Positions 7,346 to 14,406 of a stretch of DNA of 14,880 nt are shown one piece after another; position 1 is the stretch's first letter; each line of letters starts with the position of its first letter. The stretch is from contig JAQWIP010000132.1 in NCBI GenBank assembly GCA_029248825.1, positions 1 to 14,880 of the forward strand, read 5' to 3'. The DNA is from Alphaproteobacteria bacterium (GTDB lineage: Bacteria > Pseudomonadota > Alphaproteobacteria > RS24). The position numbers and the translations under genes were made by a program. The notes beneath the pieces are model-generated. The model saw nothing but the letters and a program-made list of their open reading frames with translations. It did no database searches and had not been told where the DNA came from.

Positions 7346-8098
7346 TTGCTTTCCCCCGCCAAGAAAATGCTGGATGCCGGTCTCGACATTCTGGTACCGC
7401 CGGCCTGTCCTTTATGTGCGGCGGTTTTGGCTGGCGATGACGGATTATGCGCGCCATGTTGGCAAGAGCTTAACTTCATCGCGGCCCCGATTTGCCACAT
7501 CAGCGGCGCGCCCTTGAAAGTAGATTTGGGGCCAGAAACGCTTAGTCTGGCGGTGCAGAAAAACCCGCCGCCCTATGATAAAGCGCGCGCCGCGTTTCAT
7601 TATGGGGGCAGCGCGGCGGCTTTGGTCAAGCGCATGAAGTTTAGCGACCGCCCCGAATTGGCGCGTCTTTTGGCGCCGTTTCTGGTGCGCGCGGGCAAGG
7701 ATGTTTTGCGCGCCAATGCGATTTTAGTGCCCGTGCCATTGCACCGCCGCCGCCTGTTCGGGCGCCGGTTTAATCAGGCAGCCGAGCTGTGCCGCGCCAT
7801 GGCGCGCGAGACGGGAAATGAAATTTCGTTTCAAGCGGTCAAACGCGTGAAAGCCACACGACCCCAAATTGGCCTGACCCGCCGCAAGCGCAAAAGCAAT
7901 TTGAAAGGCACCTTCAAAGTGTCCCCATCGGCAAGCGAGTCTATTCAAGGGCGTAGTTTGATATTGGTCGATGACGTTTTAACCACGGGCGCCACAGTGG
8001 AGGCGATGAGCGAAACCTTGCGCCAAGCCGGAGCAGGGCGCATATATGTTCTAACGCTGGCGCGCGTGGTGCGGCCAGAGCAAATGCGCATCGGCTAA
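7346..8098 (+). CDS. comF: ComF family protein (phosphoribosyltransferase-like)
   Basis: A ComF-family protein with a TTG start giving 250 residues. It has an N-terminal four-cysteine zinc-finger-like cluster, CPLC at 21-24 and CAPC at 35-38, followed by a phosphoribosyltransferase domain. That domain contains PLHRRRLFGRRFNQA (131-145) and the PRPP-binding loop ILVDDVLTTGAT (206-217). In naturally competent bacteria ComF/GntX proteins are needed for DNA uptake or handling of incoming DNA; in most others the role is unknown, and no other competence gene is present here. Start choice is unsure: TTG 7346, ATG 7367, or a longer N-terminus since the frame stays open upstream. The segment LDILVPPACPLC matches the usual family N-terminus, so little is missing from the domain itself. 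The amidase gene follows after 53 bp, probably in the same transcript. Confidence 0.88.
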   Translation: MLSPAKKMLDAGLDILVPPACPLCAAVLAGDDGLCAPCWQELNFIAAPICHISGAPLKVDLGPETLSLAVQKNPPPYDKARAAFHYGGSAAALVKRMKFSDRPELARLLAPFLVRAGKDVLRANAILVPVPLHRRRLFGRRFNQAAELCRAMARETGNEISFQAVKRVKATRPQIGLTRRKRKSNLKGTFKVSPSASESIQGRSLILVDDVLTTGATVEAMSETLRQAGAGRIYVLTLARVVRPEQMRIG

Positions 8099-8151
8099 GC
8101 GGGTCGTTGGCTAAACGCCTTCCCGTGGGAGAGCTCGCAAAAGGACAGAAG

Positions 8152-9000
8152 ATGAAAGTCGCCTGTATACAAATGACCACTGGCTGCGATCCAGTCGATA
8201 ATTTGCAAACCATAGAGACGCAAACCCGCGCCGCCGTGGCCGCCGGTGCCGAGCTGGTGGCCTTGCCCGAAACCTGTATCTCCATGGAGAAAAACCGCAA
8301 AGCCATGCGCGCGCGCTTGCAAGCCGAAGCCGATAGCGCGCCTTTGCAAGCCTTATGCGCGCTCGCCAAAGAACTGGGCGTGGGACTGCTGGTCGGCTCG
8401 ATGGTCTTGGCCAATGACACGCAAAAAGGCGATGGCGAAAAGGCCGTGAACCGCTCGCTTTACATCAACCCGCAAGGCGAGATTGTGGCGCGCTATGATA
8501 AAATTCATATGTTCGATGTCACGTTGGCCAACGGCGAAACCCATGCCGAGAGCCATAATTATCAAGCTGGCGCGCGCGCTGTGCTGGCCGATTTGGGCGC
8601 CGCCAAATTGGGCTTGAGCATTTGTTATGATGTGCGTTTTGGCGCGCTCTATCGGCGTTTGGCGCAAGCGGGGGCCGATATTATCAGCGTGCCGTCCGCC
8701 TTTACCCGCCCGACAGGCAAGGCGCATTGGCAGGTGCTATTGCGCGCGCGCGCCATTGAGACGGGGTGTTTTATCCTCGCGCCCGCGCAAGTGGGGACGC
8801 ATGAAAATGGCCGCGAGACGTATGGCCATAGTTTGATTGTCGACCCATGGGGCGATATTTTGGCGCAAGCCGAAGACAGCGATGGGTTTATTTTGGCAGA
8901 TTTAGAGTTATCTCTGGTGGCCAAAGCGCGCGAGCAAATTCCCGCTTTGCTGCATGGTCAAAATTTTCTCGCGCCAGATGGCAGCGAGATGTCGGACTAG
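8152..9000 (+). CDS. Carbon-nitrogen hydrolase, Nit1/Nit2-type amidase
   Basis: A 282-residue amidase of the nitrilase superfamily with the full Glu-Lys-Cys catalytic set: Glu40 in ALPETC, Lys117 in YDKIHMFDV and Cys158 in SICYDVRFG. Segments such as YDKIHMFDV and RPTGKAHW are typical of the Nit branch, whose members hydrolyse deaminated glutathione or act as omega-amidases on alpha-keto acid amides, a metabolite-repair role in the cytosol. The start is ATG 8152, with AAGGA (8141-8145) 6 nt upstream; an in-frame TTG at 8107 would add 15 unconvincing residues. In many alphaproteobacteria a glutaredoxin gene sits between comF and this gene; it is absent here. The end lies 10 bp from the convergent ubiG stop. 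The exact substrate is not determined. Confidence 0.9.
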   Translation: MKVACIQMTTGCDPVDNLQTIETQTRAAVAAGAELVALPETCISMEKNRKAMRARLQAEADSAPLQALCALAKELGVGLLVGSMVLANDTQKGDGEKAVNRSLYINPQGEIVARYDKIHMFDVTLANGETHAESHNYQAGARAVLADLGAAKLGLSICYDVRFGALYRRLAQAGADIISVPSAFTRPTGKAHWQVLLRARAIETGCFILAPAQVGTHENGRETYGHSLIVDPWGDILAQAEDSDGFILADLELSLVAKAREQIPALLHGQNFLAPDGSEMSD

Positions 9001-9010
9001 GGTTTCGAGA

Positions 9011-9775
9011 CTAATTTTTATCGGCTTTTTTCGGCGCGGCAACGGCCAAATAATTGACCGACATATCGCCGGTTTGCGTCCATTTGTCGGTCAGCGGATT
9101 AAAGCTTACGCCCGTGGATGTCACGAGGTCTAACTCGGCTTTTCTGGCCATGGTTTCCATCTCGCGTGGCGTGATGAATTTATGCCAATCATGGGTACCG
9201 CGCGGCAACCAGCGCAGCACATATTCGGCCCCGACAATCGCCAAGGTAAAAGATTTCAACGTGCGGTTCAATGTGGCCAAAAACATAATCCCTTCGGGTT
9301 TCAACATGCCCGCACAAGCACTCATAAAGGCTTGCGGGTCGGCCACATGTTCGATGACTTCCATGTTTAAAATCGCGTCAAATGTCTCGCCGTCTGCGTT
9401 TAACTGCTCGGCCGTGATGGCGCGATAGTCAATGTCTAGGCCTTGCGCTTTGGCGTGCAGGCTGGCGGTTTTAATATTGGCTTCGGCCGCATCGGCGCCC
9501 AAGACATCGGCACCCAAACGTGCCATTGGCTCGCTCAATAGGCCGCCGCCGCAGCCGATGTCGAGCAAGCGCAAGCCTGTGAGCGGCTGCTCGGCTTTCG
9601 GGTCGCGGTCGAATTGCTTGAACAATTTATTGCGAATATAGGCCAGCCGTATGGGATTGAATTTATGCAAAGGTTTGAACTGCCCTTGCGGGTTCCACCA
9701 GTCATCGGCCATGGCCGTGAACTTGGCCACTTCGTGGGGGTCAATGGTAACTTGTCCGGTTTTAATATCGCTCAT
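9011..9775 (-). CDS. ubiG: Ubiquinone biosynthesis O-methyltransferase UbiG
   Basis: UbiG performs the two O-methylations of ubiquinone biosynthesis, at the membrane surface, using SAM. The 254-residue protein begins with the family signature FTAMADDWWNPQGQFKPLHKFNPIR (19-43, quoted here in parts: FTAMADDWWNPQ and GQFKPLHKFNPIR). It carries SAM motif I LDIGCGGGLLSEPMARLGA (71-89), the post-motif NMEVIEHV (137-144), FLATLNRTLKSF (165-176) and RGTHDWHKF (192-200), all hallmarks of UbiG. The start is ATG 9773-9775; the upstream sequence has only a weak GAG for ribosome binding. It is divergent from lysC across a 126-bp gap with several palindromes. Presence of ubiG implies ubiquinone-based respiration. 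Confidence 0.97.
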   Translation of the reverse strand: MSDIKTGQVTIDPHEVAKFTAMADDWWNPQGQFKPLHKFNPIRLAYIRNKLFKQFDRDPKAEQPLTGLRLLDIGCGGGLLSEPMARLGADVLGADAAEANIKTASLHAKAQGLDIDYRAITAEQLNADGETFDAILNMEVIEHVADPQAFMSACAGMLKPEGIMFLATLNRTLKSFTLAIVGAEYVLRWLPRGTHDWHKFITPREMETMARKAELDLVTSTGVSFNPLTDKWTQTGDMSVNYLAVAAPKKADKN

Positions 9776-9791
9776 GGGGAAAGCTCATCTC

Positions 9792-9801
9792 TGGTTAACC
9801 A
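9792..9801. repeat. Perfect 10-bp palindrome TGGTTAACCA in the ubiG-lysC gap
   Basis: TGGTTAACCA is its own reverse complement and lies 17 bp upstream of the ubiG start codon. With the neighbouring GC-rich palindrome it could form an operator or an RNA structure in the ubiG leader. No regulator is recognised. Confidence 0.6.
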
Positions 9802-9802
9802 T

Positions 9803-9818
9803 GGGGCGCGCGCGCCCC
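9803..9818. repeat. Perfect 16-bp GC palindrome in the ubiG-lysC gap
   Basis: GGGGCGCGCGCGCCCC is a perfect palindrome one base from the TGGTTAACCA palindrome. As it has no natural loop it may act as a protein site rather than a stable hairpin, although alternating CG could also breathe into a small-loop hairpin. It is not followed by a T-run on either strand, so it is not a standard terminator. Confidence 0.6.
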
Positions 9819-9856
9819 CGACGTCTACTTTTAACTATGCAGCTTGCACGTTAAGC

Positions 9857-9866
9857 CTTATATAAG
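9857..9866. promoter_or_regulatory. Possible -10 region in the ubiG-lysC gap
   Basis: CTTATATAAG is a perfect 10-bp palindrome that contains TATAAG (9861-9866), five of six bases of the -10 consensus, reading toward lysC. The same symmetric sequence offers a TATA element toward ubiG. I found no good -35 box at 16-18 bp on either strand, so this is tentative. Confidence 0.3.
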
Positions 9867-9901
9867 CGCGATTGAGACGAAAGGAAATGCGAAAACCCAT
9901 T

Positions 9902-11167
9902 ATGGCACGGATTGTAATGAAATTTGGCGGCACTTCTGTGGGCGATGTAGATCGCATCCGCAATGTGGCCGCCCATGTCAAACGCGAAGTCGATGCGGGT
10001 CATCAGGTTGCGGTCGTTGTCTCGGCCATGTCTGGCGAAACCAATCGGCTGGTGGGTTTGACGCGCGATGTCGCGCGTCTGCATGATGCGCGCGAATATG
10101 ATGTCGTGGTCTCGGCCGGTGAGCAAATCAGCGTTGGGCTTTTGGCCATGGCTTTGCAAGATATCGGCGTGGCGGCGCGCAGCTGGCTTGGCTGGCAAAT
10201 GAGCGTGAAAACCTCGGACGTGCATGGCGCGGCGCGCATTGAAATGATTGAGCCAGACGCCATGGAAGCGCAATTTAGCGAAGGCCGTGTGGCGGTGATT
10301 GCAGGCTTTCAAGGTGTCTCCAGTGCCAATCGCATTACCACGCTCGGGCGCGGCGGCTCCGACACGAGCGCGGTGGCCATTGCCGCTGCCTTGAAAGCAG
10401 ACCGATGCGATATTTATACCGATGTCGATGGGGTTTACACCACCGACCCGAGAATGGTGCCAGCGGCCAAGAAAATGGATCGCGTATCGTATGAAGAAAT
10501 GCTTGAAATGGCGTCGCTAGGTGCCAAAGTATTACAGACCCGCTCGGTAGAGCTGGCGATGGCGCATAATGTGCGTCTGCAAGTGCGCTCGAGTTTCGAT
10601 GCCCCCGATGCCCCCGATGCTAGTGCTAATGGCGAGGCGATTGTCGGCACATTGATTTGCGATGAGGATGAAATTATGGAAACCGAAATTGTTAGCGGCA
10701 TTGCCTATGCCCGCAATGAAGCCAAAGTGACGCTGCGCGAAGTGGCCGACCGACCGGGCATTGCGGCGAGTATCTTTGGCCCCCTGGCCGAGGCCGCCGT
10801 CAATGTGGATATGATTGTGCAGAACATGTCGGCCGATGGCAAAACCACCGATGTGACCTTCACGGTGTCGCAAGATGAATTGGAACGCGCCCTGGCGGTG
10901 CTGAAAGGCGCGACCGCGGATTTGACTTTTGCGGATTTGCAAGCGGCGCCCGATATGGCGAAGATTTCTATCGTCGGCGTCGGCATGCGAAGCCATGCAG
11001 GCGTGGCTCAAAAAATGTTCCAAGTGCTGGCCGAGAAGGGCATTAACATTCATGTTATCTCCACATCGGAGATTAAAGTTTCTGTATTGATTGATGCAGA
11101 TTATGTCGAGTTGGCCGTGCGCGCCTTGCATGCCGCTTACGGTCTCGACGATGAGCTAGCTGGGTAA
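9902..11167 (+). CDS. lysC: Aspartate kinase LysC (monofunctional, two ACT domains)
   Basis: Aspartokinase catalyses the first step of the aspartate pathway to lysine, threonine, methionine and diaminopimelate. The 421-residue protein has the kinase domain at about 1-245, with KFGGTS (7-12), GRGGSDTSA (149-157) and DVDGVYTTDPR (174-184). Two ACT domains follow (about 265-345 and 350-421), the usual sites of lysine and/or threonine feedback control. No homoserine dehydrogenase is fused. I chose ATG 9902 because MARIVMKFGG is the standard family start. AAGGA (9881-9885) is 16 nt upstream, longer than ideal; it is almost adjacent to ATG 9887, which would add 5 residues, and TTG 9872 would add 10. 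The kinase-ACT linker has a small tandem repeat (10598-10620) and a possible internal start at 10676. ptsP begins 31 bp downstream. Confidence 0.96.
   Translation: MARIVMKFGGTSVGDVDRIRNVAAHVKREVDAGHQVAVVVSAMSGETNRLVGLTRDVARLHDAREYDVVVSAGEQISVGLLAMALQDIGVAARSWLGWQMSVKTSDVHGAARIEMIEPDAMEAQFSEGRVAVIAGFQGVSSANRITTLGRGGSDTSAVAIAAALKADRCDIYTDVDGVYTTDPRMVPAAKKMDRVSYEEMLEMASLGAKVLQTRSVELAMAHNVRLQVRSSFDAPDAPDASANGEAIVGTLICDEDEIMETEIVSGIAYARNEAKVTLREVADRPGIAASIFGPLAEAAVNVDMIVQNMSADGKTTDVTFTVSQDELERALAVLKGATADLTFADLQAAPDMAKISIVGVGMRSHAGVAQKMFQVLAEKGINIHVISTSEIKVSVLIDADYVELAVRALHAAYGLDDELAG
10598..10620 (+). repeat. Short 9-bp tandem repeat in the lysC linker
   Basis: GATGCCCCC is repeated twice (10598-10606 and 10607-10615) and followed by a partial third copy GATGC. 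It encodes DAPDAPDA, residues 233-240, between the kinase and the ACT domains, where length change would be tolerated. It looks like a replication-slippage product. Confidence 0.75.
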
Positions 11168-11198
11168 TCGGCTAGCCGCGAACCAAGAGGGCGAGCTT

Positions 11199-13451
11199 AT
11201 GCCTCTATCGAGTGAAGGGCCGAGATTATTATTGCGTCGCTTGCGCCAGTTGATGGCCGCTAGCGATGGCGATCAAGCTCGCCTCGATAAAATTGTCGCC
11301 CTGATTGCCACCAGTATGAACGCCGCCGTGTGTTCGGTCTATTTAAGCCGAGGCGCCCATACGCTGGGGCTGGCCGCCACCGAGGGGTTGAACCAAGACG
11401 CGGTGAATAAAACCATCCTGCATGTCGGCGAAGGTCTGGTCGGCGATATCGCGCAGCACAAACGCCCGCTGAATTTGGCCGATGCCACCGCCCACCCCCG
11501 CTTTGCCTATCGGCCAGAGACGGGCGAAGACCCGTTTAAATCTTTCGTCGGCGTGCCGATTTTGCGACGCGGCGATGTGCGCGGCGTCTTGGTGGTGCAA
11601 AACGCCACGCAGCGCGATTTTCTCAACGAAGAAGTCGAAGCGCTGCAAACCGTGGCGATGGTTTTATCGGAAATGCTATCGGCTTTGGGCGAGACCGCCG
11701 ATGAAGACGAGGCGGAACAAAATCTGTCGCGCGTATTTGCCGGTCGCGGGCTGACCGAGGGGCTGGCCATGGGGCATGTGATTTTGCACGAGCCGCGCGT
11801 CGAAGTGACCAAACTCATTGGCGATGACCCCGATGAAGAAGCCAAAAGATTGGAAGCGGCCGTTTATCAATTGCGCCGCAATGTCGATGAGATGTTGGAT
11901 AAAGATGACGTTAGCCATGATGGCGAACATATGGCGGTGCTGGAAGCCTATCGGATGTTTGCCAATGACCGCGGTTGGTTGCGCCGCATCCACACGGCGG
12001 TGCAAACCGGCCTGACGGCGGAAGCGGCGGTGGAGCGGGTGAACAATGGGATGCGCGCGCGCCTTGGGGGCCAGCGCGATGCTTATTTGCGCGAACGCCT
12101 GCATGATTTTGAAGATCTGTCGAACCGCTTGCTGCGCATTCTATCGGGTCGTGCGCAATTGGCTTCGGAAGATAAATTGCCGCGCGATGCCATTCTTTTG
12201 GCCCGCACCATGGGGCCAGCCGAATTGCTGGATTACGACCGACGCAAATTGCGCGGGCTGGTGTTGGAGGATGGCGCTTTGGGCGCGCATGTTTCGATTG
12301 TGGCGCGGGCGCTGAATATTCCGATGCTGGGCGATGTGCGCGGCATTGTCGATGCGGCGCGCGATGGGCAAGAAATTATCGTCGATGTCGACCAAAACGA
12401 AGTTCACCTCAATCCGGCCAGTGATATTGTCGAGGCTTATTCCAATCGGGCGCGGCTGCGCGCGCGCCGCATGCAGCGCTATGCGCGGATTAAACATTTG
12501 CCCGCCGAAACCAAAGATGGCGTGCAAATCCAGCTCGATAAAAATGCCGGCCTGATGGTCGATGTGGAAAACCTGACCGATAGTGGCGCTGAAAACATCG
12601 GCCTATTTCGCACCGAATTACAGTTCATGGTGTCGGCCACTATGCCGCGTGCCAATGAGCAAGAGCTTATGTATCGCGAGGTGCTGGACAGTGTGGGCGC
12701 GCGCGATGTGGTGTTTCGCACCTTGGATGTCGGCGGCGATAAAGTGCTGCCTTATTTGCGCACTAGCGTCGAAGAAAACCCGGCTATGGGCTGGCGCGCC
12801 ACGCGGATGGCGCTGGACCGGCCTGGCCTTGTGCGGGTGCAAATGCGCGCCCTATTGCGGGCTGCTGCGGGTCGCAAATTATCGATTATGTTCCCGCTCA
12901 TCACCACGCTAGAAGAGTTTCGCGCGACCCGGGCTTTGTTGGATTTGGAAAAAGCGCGGTTGGAAAGTTTTGGCCATGCGGTGCCAGCGAGTTTGGAAGT
13001 CGGCGCCATGTTGGAAGTGCCAGCCTTGGTTTGGGAATTAGACCAATTGCTGCCCGAGCTAGATTTTCTCTCGGTCGGCACCAATGATTTAATGCAGTTC
13101 TTTTTTGCCGCCGACCGAGGCAATCCGCAAACCAGCCATCGTTATGACTTTTTGTCTTTGGCCTCTTTGCGTTTGCTGGCGCAAATACAATCAACTTGCG
13201 CGGCGCATAAAGTTCCCGTGTCGATTTGCGGCGAGCTGGGCGGGCGCCCTTTAGAAGCCATGGCGCTTTTGGGGCTGGGCTACGAAAGATTTTCTTTGCC
13301 TTCCGCCTCTATCGGACCGGTGAAGCGGATGATACGCTCGGCCAGTCAGGCAAAACTGGAAGCGGCTTTATCGAGTTTGCTCAGTGAAGCTCCGGCAAAT
13401 ATGCGCGACGCGATACACCAAATCGCAGATGCGCAAGGCGTTAAGTTGTGA
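11199..13451 (+). CDS. ptsP: Phosphoenolpyruvate-protein phosphotransferase PtsP (Enzyme I-Ntr)
   Basis: PtsP is the first enzyme of the nitrogen-related PTS: it takes phosphate from phosphoenolpyruvate and passes it to NPr (PtsO), then to PtsN, a regulatory and not sugar-transporting chain. The 750-residue protein has an N-terminal GAF sensor domain (about 29-160), which in relatives binds glutamine. The Enzyme I part follows. The phospho-histidine is His364 in GALGAHVSIVAR (359-370); the PEP-binding domain has GLFRTE (468-473), VGTNDLMQFFFAADR (626-640) and the catalytic Cys677 in ICGELGG. The start ATG 11199 has AGAGG (11186-11190) 8 nt upstream. ptsO and ptsN are not in the window. It sits 31 bp after lysC and 33 bp before the RodZ-like gene, so cotranscription is likely. 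Confidence 0.96.
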   Translation: MPLSSEGPRLLLRRLRQLMAASDGDQARLDKIVALIATSMNAAVCSVYLSRGAHTLGLAATEGLNQDAVNKTILHVGEGLVGDIAQHKRPLNLADATAHPRFAYRPETGEDPFKSFVGVPILRRGDVRGVLVVQNATQRDFLNEEVEALQTVAMVLSEMLSALGETADEDEAEQNLSRVFAGRGLTEGLAMGHVILHEPRVEVTKLIGDDPDEEAKRLEAAVYQLRRNVDEMLDKDDVSHDGEHMAVLEAYRMFANDRGWLRRIHTAVQTGLTAEAAVERVNNGMRARLGGQRDAYLRERLHDFEDLSNRLLRILSGRAQLASEDKLPRDAILLARTMGPAELLDYDRRKLRGLVLEDGALGAHVSIVARALNIPMLGDVRGIVDAARDGQEIIVDVDQNEVHLNPASDIVEAYSNRARLRARRMQRYARIKHLPAETKDGVQIQLDKNAGLMVDVENLTDSGAENIGLFRTELQFMVSATMPRANEQELMYREVLDSVGARDVVFRTLDVGGDKVLPYLRTSVEENPAMGWRATRMALDRPGLVRVQMRALLRAAAGRKLSIMFPLITTLEEFRATRALLDLEKARLESFGHAVPASLEVGAMLEVPALVWELDQLLPELDFLSVGTNDLMQFFFAADRGNPQTSHRYDFLSLASLRLLAQIQSTCAAHKVPVSICGELGGRPLEAMALLGLGYERFSLPSASIGPVKRMIRSASQAKLEAALSSLLSEAPANMRDAIHQIADAQGVKL

Positions 13452-13484
13452 TAGGAATATTTCCAAGAAACGAGGAATAAGCGC

Positions 13485-14396
13485 ATGACCGAAACAGAGA
13501 TGACAATGGAACCAGTAGATATTGGCGTGAACTTGCGCCAAGCGCGAGAAGCGCGCGGCGTGAGCATTGAAGATGTCTCGGGCGTTCTTAAAATCCGTGT
13601 CGACCATTTGAAATCGCTGGAAAACGATGATTTTGAGGCGCTGCCTGCGGGCGTGTATGCGATTGGGTTTATTCGTACTTATGCCACTTATCTCGAGCTG
13701 AACGCGGGCGAATTAATCAATCGCTATAAAGCCATTGTGACGCCGCCCAATGCCGAAGAAACGCCCTATGACCCGCAAGCCGAAAGCGAGCAAATCTCTA
13801 TCGCTGTGAAATTTGCAATCGGGGCTGTGGTGATTTTTGCGGTCTATATTCTTTGGCTCATCGCGGGCGGTGCCAGTGGGCCCGAACCCTCGGCGAAGAC
13901 GGTGTCGGCGCCTGTGGAAAGCTCGACCTCTCAATCGGCTAATCAATCGGCTAATTCGGCATCAACAAAATCTGCCGATGCCAGCCAAGCGAAAGCCAAG
14001 GTGGCGACAAAGCCGCCTGTGGCCAAGGCGCCCGCGCCGACAGCGGTTGCCAAACCGGCCGCCCCTGCGCTCGACCCTTTGCGCACGCCCATTGAGGTGG
14101 AACCCATCGCGGCTCTGGAGCCAGCGGCGCCTCAGGGTAAAATTGAAATTCGTGCCGTGCGCCGCACCTGGTTGCGCATTGAAAACACCCAAGGCCAAGT
14201 GCTGCTTTCCAGCATTGTCACCGATGGCGATAGTTTTGAGCTGACGCTCGAGACCCCCTATACGCTGGCGACGCGCGATGCCGGAGCGCTGCAATATGTG
14301 GTCGATGGTCAAGCCGTCGGCACGGTGGGTCGGCGTAGCCAAATTCTGACGGCGCGCCAGATTGACCGAAGTTCTATTCTCACCCTCAAACCCTAG
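13485..14396 (+). CDS. RodZ-like helix-turn-helix membrane protein
   Basis: A bitopic inner-membrane protein of 303 residues with RodZ layout. Residues 13-80 form a cytoplasmic HTH_25 domain (LRQAREARGVSIEDVSGVLK and GVYAIGFIRTYATYL are typical); in RodZ this binds MreB, linking the cytoskeleton to cell-wall synthesis. One transmembrane helix spans about 105-127. A Ser/Ala/Pro/Lys-rich periplasmic linker (130-215) contains a tandem DNA repeat, and a C-terminal DUF4115-type beta domain lies at 216-303 (RRTWLRIENTQGQVLLS). GAGGA (13472-13476) is 8 nt before ATG 13485; a second ATG at 13500 would shorten the protein by 5 residues. The ispG start follows 10 bp after the stop, an arrangement common in proteobacteria. 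A DNA-binding role is possible but not shown. Confidence 0.88.
   Translation: MTETEMTMEPVDIGVNLRQAREARGVSIEDVSGVLKIRVDHLKSLENDDFEALPAGVYAIGFIRTYATYLELNAGELINRYKAIVTPPNAEETPYDPQAESEQISIAVKFAIGAVVIFAVYILWLIAGGASGPEPSAKTVSAPVESSTSQSANQSANSASTKSADASQAKAKVATKPPVAKAPAPTAVAKPAAPALDPLRTPIEVEPIAALEPAAPQGKIEIRAVRRTWLRIENTQGQVLLSSIVTDGDSFELTLETPYTLATRDAGALQYVVDGQAVGTVGRRSQILTARQIDRSSILTLKP
13931..13954 (+). repeat. Perfect tandem 12-bp repeat in the RodZ-like linker
   Basis: TCAATCGGCTAA occurs twice in direct succession (13931-13942 and 13943-13954) and encodes QSANQSAN in the low-complexity periplasmic linker. A 12-bp unit keeps the frame, so copy number could vary without breaking the gene. Confidence 0.8.
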
Positions 14397-14406
14397 CGAG
14401 GCCGCA

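Noticed and set aside
9795..9854. CtrA-like TTAA-N7-TTAA sites in the ubiG-lysC gap
   Set aside because: TTAA half-sites are present at 9795, 9831 and 9851 but none are spaced by 7 bp.
9844..9872. TTGCAC as the -35 box of lysC
   Set aside because: It is only 11 bp from the TATAAG element and no -10-like sequence lies 17 bp downstream.
10532..11131. A 199-codon open frame antisense to lysC, rich in His and Arg
   Set aside because: It mirrors GC-biased codons of lysC and shows no recognisable domain or start signal.
13453..13465. GGAATATTTCC after ptsP as a hairpin or operator
   Set aside because: Only a 4-bp stem with a 3-nt loop and no T-run; likely chance.
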